A stretch of DNA of 64,000 bases from Blastomyces gilchristii SLH14081 (Eukaryota > Ascomycota > Eurotiomycetes > Onygenales > Ajellomycetaceae): the NCBI RefSeq assembly GCF_000003855.2, contig NW_003101681.1, positions 3,489,344-3,553,343 of the forward strand, given 5' to 3'. Positions 22,861 through 35,802 of the stretch are shown here, in pieces; the stretch's first letter is position 1; each line of letters starts with the position of its first letter. The notes beneath the pieces are model-generated. The model saw nothing but the letters and a program-made list of their open reading frames with translations. It ran no database searches and was not told the DNA's origin. Both the position numbers and the translations under genes were made by a program.

Positions 22861-23949
22861 ATTCCAGTCAATCTTGTGATAAATGACATTAATGTCATAT
22901 GCAGAGTAGTAGAGGAATCAGAGACATGTATAGTGTTATTGTGAGAGCAGCTTATGATTCTTGAATCTCTTGTGAATCTCAAGTTTTGAGATTTTCTTTG
23001 TTTTTGATGTTTTTTCAGATGATGTGATGTTGGAAATAGATTAAACATGTAGTATATGAAAATGAATAAGATATGTATAATAATATTTATCTTTTACAGC
23101 TGACTCTTACAGTTGATGATCAATTCATTATCTCTTTTCTTACACTTTTTCTTTATCTGCTAGTCACTACTCTTACATGACCTCTATATAATACAGTATT
23201 TAGTGACTAGGTTCAGCAGCTTTCATCTTTTGTAATTCTGTCTTATATATTATACTGTCTCTCTTCACCTGCTCAGATCACTATAGTGAATAGTCTATTG
23301 AAACTAATCTCATCTGATCTCTAAGCATTCTCAGAGATTGAGATAGCTTGATCTTATGCATCTGCAGATGTTTCAGATAGTTTATTCTCTGTGATCTTTA
23401 TAATTGAACTGATGTAAACAGTTAAATTCAACTCTGAATTTCTTTTTCTTCTGTAATCTGATTCATGTGTAAGTCTGCTGCTTTGAGACTGCTCTTTGCT
23501 ATATTATACTCACTGTCTGCAGCACATTATTATATAATCAGCTACAGTCTTATTACTTATTAAAGTGTGATATTTATCTGATTTCTTCATTTCTTTTCAT
23601 TCTTTTCTTATAATTGTGAAAAGATCAGAATAAGTGAGATTATCTGATTTATAAGTATCTATGATTTCTCTTACTTCATGAGACTTTTTAATTATAAGTC
23701 TCTTCTTTTTTAACACTGATAATAGTGCTGTGAATAATTAAAATTCACTCAGATCTTGCATCTTTACTTCTATAAGTTATAAATTATTAATTAAGTTATA
23801 TAAGACTTATCTCTCTGATTCTTTCAATGTGTATGTTCTCAGAGAATGTGATTTAAGTATTTTATATGACTCAAATTATCTAGATTGAAACTTCTCAGAA
23901 TTCTTATTATATATAAGAACTCATGTTTTTATCTTGAGACTTAATTTCT

Positions 23950-25040
23950 TAACTAGTGAGTCTTGTATTCTTTTCAATTGAATTGCTCAGTTCAGGAGTA
24001 ACTTATTAGCTTTTACATATACATGACTGATCTCTTTCAATCTTGGTTTCATGTCTGCAACTGCTGTGTTTGCAACTGCTACTACTGTGTCTGTAACTTC
24101 TGTTTCTACTGTGTCTGTGACTGTTGTGTTTATAACTGCTGTTTTCTTTCTCATCTTTTTCAAAGCATTCTCCGGGATGCATGGATGCAATTCATACAAC
24201 AGGTAGAATAATGAACACTTGAAGACTGCATGCTGCTGAATTCACATGACTAATAGCATCTGATCAAGATATTCATCTCATAATCTTATACACTTGTTCA
24301 CTAGATATTTCATCAGTATATTATCTAAGATTCTGTTTAAGCATTTCATCTTTCTGTTCATCTGTAGATGATATGATATTGTTCTATAATATCTTATCTG
24401 TAACTGACTTATAAAATGTCTCATCACTTCTTCTACAAGATTTACACTGTTATCAGTTAGAATCTCACATGGCATTTCATAGCTGACATAGATCTTATTA
24501 TGTAGAAACTTCATCATCATCTTCTCTATTATCTCTGAAACTGCTTTCATAACTGATTAGTCAGTAGTGTAATCAATAGTAGTAATTATTCATTAATTTT
24601 CATTTGATATTTGCAGTAATATGTCTATGAGATTCATCTCTTATTATTTAAACAGTTGTATTGTACATTTCATCTGATGTTATACTTTCTCATAATCTAA
24701 TTCTTTCTTAGATTCTTTCATAATCTGATAATTCAGGCACTCATGAGTGTACATCTGAATGTTCTCAGTCATGCTTGATCAGTATACTCTTGATTCAAGT
24801 ACACTTATGAGTTCAGAGCTTTCTAAATAACTGAATTCCTTGTGCATGTGAGTCACTAAGTTGCATTTAAATAAAGATTCTAGATAGAGAGCTTTCACAT
24901 ATTCTAGATTGTGATAAAACATAACATCATTTTTTAATTTTCTCAGCTTGAAGTTTGAAAGCATCTCTTCTACTACTCTTGTAAGATGCTTATCATCTGA
25001 CATCTTATCATTCTTCAAGTGAGAGATCATGGCATTCACT
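23950..25040 (-). pseudogene. gypsy family 1 integrase, copy B
   Basis: Minus-strand frames at 25039-24779 (NLVTHMHKEFSYLESSEL, zinc-binding region), 24600-24540 (IDYTTD, first catalytic Asp), 24550-24278 (CEILTDNSVNLVEEVMRHFI with the second Asp, then NRKMKCLNRIL, where the glutamate region reads NRIL) and 24199-23987 (LHPCIPENALKKMRKKT, C-terminal). It is a DDE integrase by family. Few stops remain inside each block but there are stops between them. It supplies the empty site for the MITE in copy A. Confidence 0.8.
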
Positions 25041-25099
25041 CATTCTGATTTCTTACACTCTCTCAGTATATTTAATACAAACTTCTCTTGTGTCTGATT

Positions 25100-27000
25100 T
25101 ACAGAACTCTTATTCATGAAATCAGGTCTGTAACTGATTGTATTAGATATTACAGCATCTGATTCTCTTCAGTATTTAATATGAAGATTGTACACTTGAA
25201 ACTCTAAGATTCAATGTGCTAAGTGTTTGAAAGGTTTTATTATTAATTATAGATAGATAAGGCTTTTGTGATCTGTGATCACTGTTATTATATACTTATT
25301 ATTAATATATCTATTTCACAATATCAGTGTGTGCTTAATTGCTAGCAATTTCTTTTTATATACTGAGTAATTGAGCTCAGCATCTGATAGGTTTCTATCA
25401 TTGTATATTATCAGATGCAGCTTGTCATTCTTACTCATCTGTAGAAGAGTGCCTCTGATAGCTCATTTGAATGTATTCATCTTAATATAGAAAGATTTAT
25501 CATAATCTGATTAAATAAGCACTGAGAATGTTATTATATATTTTCTCAGTGTGAGAAAAGCCTCTTCATACACAGTATTTCAGATAATTGAATAAAACTT
25601 CTTCTTTCACAGATTTGTATCTATTTCTCTTAAGAGATCTGAGAGTGATACAGATATTCATATAAAATCCTTGATAAATCTGCAGTAATATGAGATCAAT
25701 TCAAGAAACTGTTGTATATAATGTATATTTCTCAGTTACAGTTAATTCACTATGATATTCAATTTCTCTGAGATGAGATATATACAGTCATCACTCACTA
25801 TATATTCTATAAACTTCAACTCTTTCATTTCAAACACATACTTGATTGATTTAATATAGAGCTTATACTCTGTCAGAGTTATAAGTACTTTATCAAGATG
25901 CTTCAGATATTTATTATATGAGTTTGAAAAGACTAGAATATTATTGAGATATATAAGATATGAGATTTTATTCTGTTTATGAAAAATTATATTTATCATT
26001 GTTTAAAAGATGATGAACACATTTATCAGACTGAATGATATTGTCAGGAATTTAAACTTCTCTTATTGTATATTAAACACAGTTCACAGAACTAACAGTT
26101 CATCTATACAGATCTGTCAGTATTCTGAGAGAAGATCAATCTTTAATAGATATCAGGTGTTTTCAACTGTATTTAACTGTTATTGAATCTGTGATAGTGA
26201 ATATTTATTCTTGATTGTAAGCTTGTTAAGTGCTTGATAATTGATATATATCTGTCACTTCTCATCTATCTTTTTCATTAATAGGACTGGAAAGCCTCAC
26301 ACACTTGATAAGAATTATATGAGACTATGTTCTAGAAGGTCTGTGATCTGACACTTCTATTCTTTGAGATGTGTTTGTGACAGAGAGTATGCATTCTGAT
26401 TGACTGATTTTGTGTCCTCTGTGTCAATCTCATGTACAAATCCTTATTTCAGCAGCAGTTTCAGTGAAAGATCTGTTCAGAAGATCTTCTCATGCTTCTT
26501 CAGAAGCTTCTTTATACACTTATTCTTTTACATATCTTTTATCTTGATTTTCTTCACTTTCAGGTTCTGTATGATATACAGAATGCTTTTGAATGAGATC
26601 TTATAAATCATTCTATTTACTTATTAATATGTAAGCAGATTTAACTCTTCTATATCAGAGATGTGAAATGTTCTTCTCATATCAGTTGATAGAATTGTAT
26701 GAACTATTTTCTTCCTATCAGTCAACTGCATATGATATGTATGTTATTGAATCTGCAGATTGAACCTTTGAAATCAATTAAGTCTGAGAATAAGGTTGTA
26801 TTTCATATTCTGCAGCTCTCACATCTAAATATAGCAAGATTATTCTCTGAAGTGCAAGGGAACTCTTACTCTTGCAGATAATATTAAATATCAGTTATTA
26901 GATAATCTTATACATTGAGAATTCTTCACTCAGCAGATCTCTTTCAGTCTTCAGATTATATAATCATCAATATATTATGTAGAAGCTTCTGTGTTCACTA
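25100..27000 (-). pseudogene. gypsy family 1 protease, RT and RNase H, copy B
   Basis: The protease-like block near 26985-26935 reads LVNTEASTWYI, resembling LVDSGAS-type sites with both key residues changed. RT follows; the catalytic region at 25999-25742 reads ISYLIYLNNILVFS, so YLDD has become YLNN, followed by HLDKVLITLTEYKLYI (thumb). RNase H lies at about 25740-25130, with TDHKSL near 25270. Polymerase activity is lost by the catalytic change alone. Confidence 0.78.
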
Positions 27001-27249
27001 ACACTTTTGCAGTCATCTCTCAATTCTTACTCAAGTGTCTCTTATATATTAACATTTCAGATCTCAAGATATTGAGATAAGTATTCACTTCATCATTCTC
27101 ATCTATATCTCATTCAGAAGTCTGCTTCTTCTTTGCATTTACAGAATTCAGAGAGTCATCTAACACAGATATCTCTTTCAGTTTGAAGATCTTTCATAGA
27201 ATATCAGTGAGTGTCTCTGAGTTCACTGATTCTGCTAGTTTTTTAACTC

Positions 27250-28480
27250 TCTTACTTCTCTTGACTGTGTATACTGAATGTAATCTTTTACATCATGATT
27301 TTGACATCTGCAGTTAAAGCAAGCTCAATGCTCACAATATCAAGATTTTCACTTAGAGAATCTCTTTTTCAGAGAATTCAGTGCTTTAGTAATAGTATTC
27401 AGATCTAGATTCATTACATTCAGATGTATGACTTGTATTATAGAAGTCTGATTATCTGTTCTCTACTGAGATATACTTAATTACAGTATTTTCTATTATA
27501 ATTGACTTACTTGTTCTTATATAATGAGAATATTGTATGCTTTCTTCACTGTATCTGACTGTAAGATTAAGCATTTTCATTCTACTCTCAACTCAGATGT
27601 AAGATCATGAATAAAGATCTATAAATAGAAAGATGTTGAAAGCTCTTCATTTAACATGAGATAGTGTAAGCTGAAGTGTGTGAAGTATAATATAAGATCA
27701 CTCACTTATCTACACTTAGTGAAGTGTTTGTAACACTTATCTTATATATTCACTTTCTCAAAGTTATACAAGATTCATTTGAAAAACTCATTTCATATTT
27801 ATGAAAATGAATATTACTTCAGATCTGTGAGATTTATCTTTTTATCAGTTATTTACAATGACTTTGCTTTTCTATGTAGAAACACAGCAGATTTTAAGAC
27901 TTGTTGAAATTTCATTAACTGTCTATCTGTGAGTTCATATTTAATCTAATAATATGATTATATCTGACTTAGTCAGTTGATTGCAGCATCATTTTTTCAG
28001 TTGCTATTAAAGCTTGATAACTTCAGCAGATCTTCTGACTTAATATATTTCATACTCAGATTCTCATTCTGTGCAGTGATCTTCAATAATGTATACATCT
28101 CTGAAGAGATTGTAAATAATTATAATAAGATCTTCAGATTCAGTGTAGTTATCTGTCTGTATAAATGTTTAATCTCTCACTGCAGGTCTAAGATCTGGTT
28201 TTCTCTATTCTTATTAATGATAATAATTGTGTCAGTGAAGCACTTCATAGTAAATGCTTAATCTGTAGCAAATGTCAATTGTTGTTTGACTTCTGTCTCA
28301 GCCTGCCACTGTGTATACAAGACCTCAATCTCATTTAGAATTCTTGTACATGTACAGAGCTTTGATTTCAGTTCAGTGATTTCAGCTGCTTTTCTTACTG
28401 CTTCAAGTAAACTCTCTGAGAGGTTCTGCATATCTTTCAGTTCAGGTAGCAGAGAAGAGTGTTGTTCATATTAACTAGAA
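27250..28480 (-). pseudogene. gypsy family 1 gag, copy B
   Basis: On the minus strand, from about 28470, a Leu/Lys/Glu-rich frame with coiled-coil character (LPELKDMQNLSESLLEAVRK) runs through long open blocks. It contains ELTDRQLMKFQQVLKSAVFL near 27920. Near 27330-27288 a zinc knuckle reads CFNCRCQNHDVKDY, which fits CX2CX4HX4C if the last residue was cysteine. In an active element this would be the nucleic-acid-binding structural protein. The leader between the 5' LTR and gag (28500-28870) shows no frame. Confidence 0.7.
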
Positions 28481-28871
28481 GAGATATTCATTTCAGTGGT
28501 TTTTCATTGATTGTATAATGTCTATCATTATATCACTGTTATCATTATACAACTTCAGTGATGATTATCTCTCTCTTTTTTATTCTTCTTTTGAGTATGA
28601 AGCAGACTTCTTTGAATCTCATTTATTACTCTCATCTCCTTTCTTACATCTTATCTGTTCGCATACATGGCATTCATCTGAGTGTGAAGTTTTCTCTCAA
28701 TAAGTGAAGCAGTATCAATTGAATACTCTTCTGCTCATTACTTTTCATATACTATCTTTTAAGACATTCTAGAACCACACTGACATGATAACTATGAATT
28801 GCTTTGTAGACAGAATTATCATACTCTGAAGAAGCCTGTGCTTCTCACTGGTTTTTAGACATGCTATCAGA

Positions 28872-29046
28872 TGTGATTCAAAGGTTGCTTCAGCCAGTGT
28901 ATGATTACAGGTGTACACCGGCTTCTTATATATTGTAATATTATACACTAAATTAATTAGTGGCTGCTATGGCCCCTTTACACTTGTAAGCAAGTTCGGA
29001 AGCGGCCGCGTTATTATCCGACGGTCGTACGTTCTTCCGAACCACA
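28872..29046 (-). repeat. 5' LTR of gypsy family 1 copy B
   Basis: 175 bp, with outer end GTCGTACGTTCTTCCGAACC followed by ACA. This outer 52 bp keeps CpG and CpC (GGAAGCGGCCGCG, CCGACGG) lost in the partner LTR. Confidence 0.92.
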
Positions 29047-29337
29047 ATCTCAGCAGTCAGAACTCAATGACAGATGCTCTCTTATAATAAGAGTAAGATA
29101 TGCCTTTCAATGTAGCAGATACCTGTTGAATGAACTAAGAACACCAGCTTCTAGATCTGAAGATATTAGTTGATTAAAATGAAACAACTAATAACACTAT
29201 ATACACTTCTCTGATTAGAACACTCTCTCTTCAAACTGATACTGATACTAATACTGATATCTCAACTTCTTCTGAATCTACACTAGATGAATTATAATAT
29301 ATAATAGCTCAAACTAATGAACTTCTTCAAGTGCTTA

Positions 29338-29698
29338 CTATTATTATTATTATTATTATTATTATTCTTCCATTATACTCATATGCAAGCGGAGCTTATG
29401 ATGAGTCCTTGCGTGATGTTAAATACAGGTTAAGTGTTGGTTATACAGAAGGAAATACAGGTGTTGAGACCACGCGAAGAAAACAAGAACATAGGAAAAT
29501 ACAAAGGAGTGACAATTAGATACATGCGATAATAACTTCCCAGCCCAGGAACATAGAGCAATTCATTCGAGCGATTTGTACACCTCTGTATTTATTAGGA
29601 ACCTGAGGTGCTTGAGGTCCGGATTTAATGTATCCCCTGCGGGTTTCGAACCCACGCGCCTTGGTTTCCCACGCCAAGGTGCTACCGGGTGGCCGCAT
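29338..29698 (-). mobile_element. tRNA-derived SINE with (TAA)n tail, copy 1 (5'-truncated)
   Basis: It is nearly identical to the complete copy at 29776-30147 but lacks the first about 25 nt of the tRNA-like head. On the minus strand it starts within GCGGCCACCCGGTAGC, carries a B box (GGTTCGAAACC) and ends in (TAA)n at about 29338-29365. No convincing target duplication is visible. CpG and CpC are mostly retained. Confidence 0.85.
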
Positions 29699-29775
29699 AA
29701 GCAGTATATCAAGAAGCATCTCAATTTCTCTCAGAACTATGTATAAAAACTGACATCTCAGAATGTTTAATCAAT

Positions 29776-30147
29776 TATTATTATTATTATTATTCTTTCA
29801 TTATACTCATATGCAAGCGGAGCTTATGATGAGTCCTTGCGTGATGTTAAATACAGGCCAAGTGTTGGTTATACAGGAGGAAATACAGGTGTTGAGACCA
29901 CGCCAAGATAACAAGAACATAGGAAAATACAAAGGAGTGACAATTAGATACATGCGATAATAACTTCCCAGCCCAGGAACATAGAGCAATTCATTGGAGC
30001 GATTTGTACACCTCTGTATTTATTAGAAACCTGAGGTGCTTGAGTTCCGGATTTAATGTATCCCCTGCAGGTTTCGAACCCACGCGCCTTGGTTTCCCAC
30101 GCCAAGGTGCTACCGGGTGGCCGCATTAACCATTCGGCCACCGGGGC
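29776..30147 (-). mobile_element. tRNA-derived SINE with (TAA)n tail, copy 2 (complete)
   Basis: 372 bp with 13-bp duplications ATGTTTAATCAAT (29763-29775 and 30148-30160). The minus-strand 5' end GCCCCGGTGGCCGAATGGTT contains a pol III A box and resembles class II (Ser/Leu) tRNA; the B box is GGTTCGAAACC. A body without coding capacity follows, then (TAA)n. SINEs depend on LINE machinery; the TAA-type tail matches the (AAT)n tail of the local LINEs, but the body does not share the LINE 3' UTR. Confidence 0.92.
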
Positions 30148-31504
30148 ATGTTTAATCAATGATAATAACACTCTATAATTCTATGAATAAGACTGAGTCT
30201 CTCACTTCAAACTCTTACACACTTGAATAATGCAAGAGATGTATAATTTATATATAACTGATTATTCAGGCTGTAAATAACTGTATAGAATGATCTTCTG
30301 AGAATTCTATTAATCTGAGATATTAAACAGTATCAGATGCTTCATCTGAAACTGTAATTATTATTCTTCTATCATCTTATGAAAGAACTGTAGAAAAGAT
30401 CTGCTAAAATCACTTAATATTTCTAATAGAATCTGATAAGATGTGATAATTAACTTCACTATCAATCTCTCTAAGAGTAAGAGTTGTAGAAACAGTCTGA
30501 TCATTGTGAATTAATTAAGCAAAGATATAATATTAAAATCTTGTAATAAAATGAATGCTGAACAAGTCACTGAAGCTTTTCTATAAAGTCTGATCTATCA
30601 GATATATGAATTACTGAGATCTATAATATCAGATTAAGACTGTCAATTCATAAGCACTCTCTGAACAAGAATCTGTTAAGTTCTCAAGATTATATACTGT
30701 CTGTCAACTGTCTATCACTCTGAGACTGATGATGTATTAGAACAGATAATTCAGATCATGAAGAATTATCTTCATAAGTTCTGCAATCACTTATAAGACA
30801 ATTAATATGATCTTCTTCTACACACAGAGATTGCTATCAATGATTAAGATGCTGTTTTAATAGATATAAGCCTGTTCTTTCTCATACTCAGATATCATAT
30901 GAAAGTACTGAATCTTCTAGAAATCACACATTTCATACTGAACTCTCACAGTTCAATTCAGATCACTGATAATATAGTAATAAAACTTTAAGACATCTGT
31001 GATTGAGCAGAAGTCTTTATGATAAGTACTAAACAGAATCAAGAAGATTAAATCAATGTTCACTGAGACTCTGCTGAACAATATAAGATAGAAGATCTGA
31101 TATGATTGAATCTTAAGAATATACAGACTATATATTCATCTTATACACTGAATTATCACTATATCAAGTATAAAGTGATAGAAGTTCTAGATAATCACAA
31201 CTATTATCTTGACACATCATCAGAAATTCATAATGTCTTTTATACACACTTGCTCTGTTATACTATCATCAATCTGTTCTATTCTCAACTGACTTTCAAC
31301 TGACAGCTGTCAGGCATTATAGAAGAAGATAATGAGCTTGAGTGAAAGATTGAGAATATTCTTGATAAGAGATCTCATAGCCACAGCTGACAATATCTTG
31401 TAAAATGAGTCAGATATGATTATCTGACCTGAACTCTGAGTTCTGTATTATCTGAAACAGAGGCTCTTGACTGATGAGAACTGCTTCTGAAAAGAGAGAA
31501 CTAA

Positions 31505-31814
31505 TGTGATGAGCTGCATCTGATCAATCATATAGACTATTTCATTACACTTCACAGATTTGAATCACTTCATTCTTGAATGCATACACTCTGATTCTCA
31601 GTCATTGTCAATCATCAATCCTCAGCTGCTATGATCACATATAGATTCTTTCACTCTGAAGCTTCACTGTGTACATCATTACATATACATATAAATATTC
31701 ACTTCAATCACTGATTCTTACACTTTCTCTTTCTTTTCCTTCTCTAATGTTTTTCTCTTTGTTATATAAGACCTATCAATATCATACTGATCTATTCAGC
31801 GTAGGCCTCTTACA
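31505..31814 (+). repeat. 3' LTR of gypsy family 2 copy 2
   Basis: 310 bp starting TGTGATGAGCTGCATC and ending GGCCTCTTACA, followed by CTCTT. It has the same length as its partner at 17979-18288. Confidence 0.92.
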
Positions 31815-31869
31815 CTCTTATTAAGAAGTGTGTTAATAAGCTTCAGAATAATCTTCAGTATTTGATAGA

Positions 31870-32036
31870 TGTAATTCAAAAGTTGCCTGAGCCAGCGTAC
31901 GATTACAGGCGTATGCCGGCTTCTTATATACAGTACACTAAATTAATTGATGATCACTATAACCTCATTACATTCGTAAGCAAGTTCAGAAGCAGCTGCA
32001 TTATTATTCAACAGTTGTACATTCTTCTGAATCACA
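31870..32036 (-). repeat. 3' LTR of gypsy family 1 copy C
   Basis: It begins TGTAATTC and ends GAATCACA. The outer (left) half keeps CpG (GCGTACG, GCGTATGCCGG), whereas the inner half is mutated compared with the partner at 61235-61286. Confidence 0.88.
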
Positions 32037-32096
32037 TTCTTCCTCATCAGATTCAGTCACACTCACATGATCATGATATACATTCTAGCTTCATGT

Positions 32097-35000
32097 TATT
32101 ATTATTATTATTATTGTTCAATTATAGATGTATGCAGTCAGAGACTATGATATCTACCTGAGAACTTTTAGTTCTCAGGGTTTTTCCTATGTCTGTAAAG
32201 TTAACTATTATACATTCATCAATTTCAGATATGCAAAATCAGAAAATTCCAGCCCAGAATATAAAAACTGTTTACAAATTGCAGTGTTTTAACATCTTTT
32301 GATACTTTGAAACCATTTGACAATATCATGACAAAGGAAAAGAGAAAAAGAACACAGTCTCAAAGATAGACACATTAAATAGATAGAATAGAAAGAAATT
32401 GAAAGGAAAAGATAAAGAAAAAGATAAAGTAAAGAGAGACTATAACAAAACAAATTATTAAAAGAGAGTGTATAGCTGTTTTAACAGACTATATCTGATT
32501 GATTTACTCCTCTTCATATTCAGATAATGCTGAATTTAGTCATTTTCTTGTAGCTGCTTGAGTTTCTGATAGAAAGTCTATTAAGTATTTAATTCCTGTC
32601 TCAGTTGAGAATAAGAACCTCATATTTAATTGATTTAGATCATACTTCTCTTTTAATGTGGCTCTGAGACTATTGTATAATGCACAGTGTATTACAATAT
32701 GCTCAGGATTCTCATTTGTATTGCAGAATGAGCATTCTATTGAGTCAAATCTATCATCAAATCTTTGTATATAAGATTTGAAATAGCCATGTCCTAGTTT
32801 CAGCTGTATTATAGATGAGAATATTTTCTTTTTATATTTAATTGAACAAGATTTTCACTTGGGTTTTGTTTCAAATCTTGAATAATGTATACTCTTCTTT
32901 TGTTTCTGCCAGCTTTTATTTCACTTGTCTAAATAAGATTCTTTTATTTTTCTCTTTATAAAAGATCAGAACACAATTTTTTGAATAGATCTGCTTAATT
33001 CTGCACTCTTTTTTACAGCTGAATCAGCCAATTCATTGTCATGAATATTCATATGAGCAGGAACTCAGTGCAGATGAATTATCAGCTTTGATATTCTTCT
33101 CTTTTGAATTTTTAAAACAGAGTTTAAGATCAGTTCAAGATTCATTTGATCTTTATGAATCTGACTATTTCTAAGTCTTTTTAAAGCAGCTTGACTATCA
33201 GATAATATTCATGCCTCTTTCAAACAATTTCCTCTTTTATGAGATTTTATTTCAATGAGTTTGAAAGCTTTCACTATTATAAATAGTTCAGCATCAAAGA
33301 CTTCACATTCACAGCCTAGATTTCAGAAATCTGAGATAAAATTGATATTATCTTCAGTATAAGCAATGCCTGCGCCTAATCTATTCAAGTTCTCATTTTT
33401 TGAGTCATCTGAATAAATCAGAATAGAGTCTTTTATATTGATTGTAGAAATTCTCTTCAAATACTGTTCATATTCTTTCTCTTTTGATAGTTCAGTTATT
33501 TGTAAGTCTATAAGAGATTCAAGCTTTTCTCTTCAGAGTGATAACTTCTCATGATCAACTTTTTCAATATTTAAAGAAGAAAATTGATTTTTAATCAGAG
33601 AGTATAGTCTATACAGTTGAGAAGGCATTTTCTTTGAAGAATTATTTTCATTTCAATCAACAAATCTATTTCAATCCAGTTCATTTCCAGAGTTAATTAA
33701 TGAAAATGAAGAAGAGACTCTTTCTCTGATTATATAATTTAAGCTCATCTTTACAACTCTCAGAGCATAGTTCATACAGGCCTTTTCAAATCTAATAGCA
33801 GAAGAAGGAATTGAAGCTTCAATTTCTATTGCTTTAATAGAAGATGATTTGAATGCTTTCAGAATTCTTCTCAAGGCTCTGTTTTACAGACTTTGAAAGA
33901 GTTCAGTGAAATTCTCTTGATTATTTCATCAAACTTCAACTTCATAATCAGCTACTGATGTAATACAGGCTATATATAACTGTCTCATAGCCTGGAAGAA
34001 TAGACCTCTCTCTGTATTTGATAGTCTGATTATGTTGTTCAATAGTCTTTCTGCCTTGACAGTTCTTTGTTGAATGTGATATTTAAAATTCAACTTAGAG
34101 TATAACCATACTTCTAATTATTTGATATTTACACTGGGTTTCATCTCTCTATTTAAAAGAGTTAGAGATAGTTCTTTCTCATTGAATCTAGAAAAGAAAT
34201 GAATTAACTCAGTTTTATTCATATCAAATTGAATTTAATTGATATCTGCTCTAACAAAGATTTTCTTTGCAGCTTCTTCAATTACTTTTAAATTCTCTTT
34301 GATAGTTTTTGAGCTGTAGACTAGACTAATATCATTCATATAACTCAGAGATCACACTATTCCCATATTTCTATTTTTGAATAGATATACAGTGTATATT
34401 GCAAATAAAATAAGAGAGATTGAAGATTTCTGTGATACTTCTATTTTTATCTCAGGCTTATCTTGTTTCATTTCATCAAAGAAGAGTTGTATAATTCTTT
34501 TAGACATAAAACAGTTAACTCATTTTATTAGAGAAAGTGGCAGTTTTAATATCTTCAATGTCTGAATTAACTTTGACTTTGAAACATAATCAAATGCTTC
34601 TTTTATATCAATAAAAACTGCAGTTAAGACCAGATTCTCATGCTTTGTTATTTGAATATCATGAACAACTGAGAGAACAGTGTCAATTGCAGAACACTGT
34701 TTTCTATCTTTCATTTATTCACTGAATAAAAGAGAATCATCTATAGAGCTTATAAAAGATAGTTGAGTAGCTATTATCTTTTCTAAAACCTTTTCTAGAC
34801 AGTTCAATAGAGATATTACTCTATATGACTTAGAAATTAAAGTTTTTCTATTAGGTTTTGTAAGAATCACTTCAGTGGCTTCTCTTCAGTATTCAGAATG
34901 ATATTCATTTTTCAAGAGATTGAAAAAGAGCTCAAAATATTCATTCTTTAAGTAGAAATATGTATTTTGAATAATCAAGTGATTAATTGAATCAGGATCT

Positions 35001-35802
35001 GCAGCAGTTTTAACAGAACTTGAGAAGATAGCTGACTCTAATTCATCTTGTGTAAGATCAGGCCATTCTCAGTTATTTTCATCAATGTAGTTGAGAAGTG
35101 ATATATTCTCTTTCTCTGAATCTGAATCTGAATCTGATGAGTTCTGAAAGAGAATTCTCATGAAAGCTTGACATTTTTTCTCAAAAGAGTTTGCTGTATA
35201 TGATTCATTCTGAAACTTATATTCTAAGGCTGGAAGTTTTGCTACACTTCTTGTTTTAGTATAGTTATAAGCTTTAAAAACTTTCTTTTCTTATGCTTGT
35301 TCAAGAAATTTATTTCAGCAGTCTGTTTTAGCTCTTTTAATATCTGAGAAATATTTATTTCTGACAGCTTTGAACTCTTCATCAGATATTATATCATTCT
35401 TTCAATCTCTTCTAGCAGTAGCTAATTCTTTTCTTTTAGATGAGATATTCTCATTTCATCAAGATTTTGAATACTCAGAAGATTTTCTTTTTAAAATATT
35501 ATCTCTAACACTTGTTAGAATAATAGATGTAATAAGCTTCACTCTATTCTCAAGCATTTCATTTGAGATATCTTAATCAGAATTTCAATATAGCTCATTC
35601 TATCTTTCAGATTTTAACAGTTTTATACTTTCTTCAACTGCTTTCTAATCAGCTTTTTCAAAGTTATACTGATTAGAGAGAAGAGGATTTTCACTTATTT
35701 ATTTTTCACTTAGTTCAATATTAAATTGAATAATCTCATGATCTGATTCTGATGTCTCATTTGAATCAATAAACCAGTTTACAAGTCTTCTTTTCATTAG
35801 AC
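32097..35802 (-). pseudogene. LINE ORF2 3' part and 3' UTR within the chimera
   Basis: On the minus strand it aligns with LINE E from 55902 to 59590. RT blocks include QCSAIDTVLSVVHDIQI (about 34700), VFIDIKEAFDYVSKSKLI (about 34600) and the catalytic site near 34350, which reads SYMNDI where the intact copy has SYMDDI. RNase H lies near 33400-33000 and a Cys/His cluster near 32740. The 3' UTR hairpin is at 32157-32179. Numerous TGA stops are present. The whole LINE part is mutated while the adjoining SINE body is not. Confidence 0.85.

Larger units (their letters stand above)
22387..22989 (+). pseudogene. Antisense multi-part ORF of gypsy family 1, copy B
   Basis: The frame starts ATG at 22387 (MVTDTDVLICIESSHVDRS), like copy C. 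It is broken by the gap at 22478-22577 and resumes with an undamaged Pro/Ser-rich stretch (SSVSSTSVPPALAPGSAG) leading to INDINVICRVVEESE and a terminal VNLKF followed by TGA at 22987-22989. Blocks 1 to 2 of the other copies are missing, apparently inside the gap or deleted. This is the best view of the unmutated C-terminal part. Product unknown. Confidence 0.55.
21686..29046 (-). mobile_element. Ty3/gypsy family 1, copy B (complete)
   Basis: Two 175-bp LTRs (21686-21860 and 28872-29046) begin TGTGATTC and end ACCACA, with 4-bp duplications ATCT at 21682-21685 and 29047-29050. Minus-strand order is gag, protease, RT, RNase H, integrase, then an ORF in the opposite direction next to the 3' LTR. 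It contains a 100-N assembly gap. It lies inside the RNase H of family 2 copy 2, so it is younger than that element. Confidence 0.93.
29047..31504 (+). pseudogene. Family 2 copy 2 RNase H end, integrase and chromodomain
   Basis: After element B the RNase H end resumes at 29047 (SAVRTQ, then a DALSR-like region). Two SINEs interrupt the following stretch. Integrase sequence runs about 30170-31300; its C-terminal subdomain reads LKNIQTIYSSYTLNYHYIKY (31110-31170). A chromodomain follows at about 31330-31460 with EWKIENILDKRS, QYLVK and YPTWTP-like blocks after allowing TGA for Trp. Chromodomains direct insertion to heterochromatin in chromoviruses, which fits this region. Confidence 0.75.
17979..31814 (+). 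mobile_element. Ty3/gypsy chromovirus (family 2), copy 2, with nested insertions
   Basis: 310-bp LTRs (17979-18288 and 31505-31814) are flanked by perfect 5-bp duplications CTCTT (17974-17978 and 31815-31819). The internal region is interrupted by the complete family 1 element B (21686-29046 plus a 4-bp duplication) and by SINEs at 29338-29698 and 29776-30147. Own sequence is about 5.7 kb. Domain order is gag with zinc knuckle, protease, RT, RNase H, integrase and chromodomain. All frames are broken by transitions. Confidence 0.93.

Noticed and set aside
26400..28703. Several plus-strand ORFs of 60-94 codons in gypsy copy B.
   Set aside because: They run opposite to gag and pol, which align with the other copies on the minus strand, and they are not conserved as frames between copies.
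29338..29365. Microsatellite (TTA)n.
   Set aside because: It is the 3' tail of a SINE on the minus strand; the same tail ends the copy at 29776.
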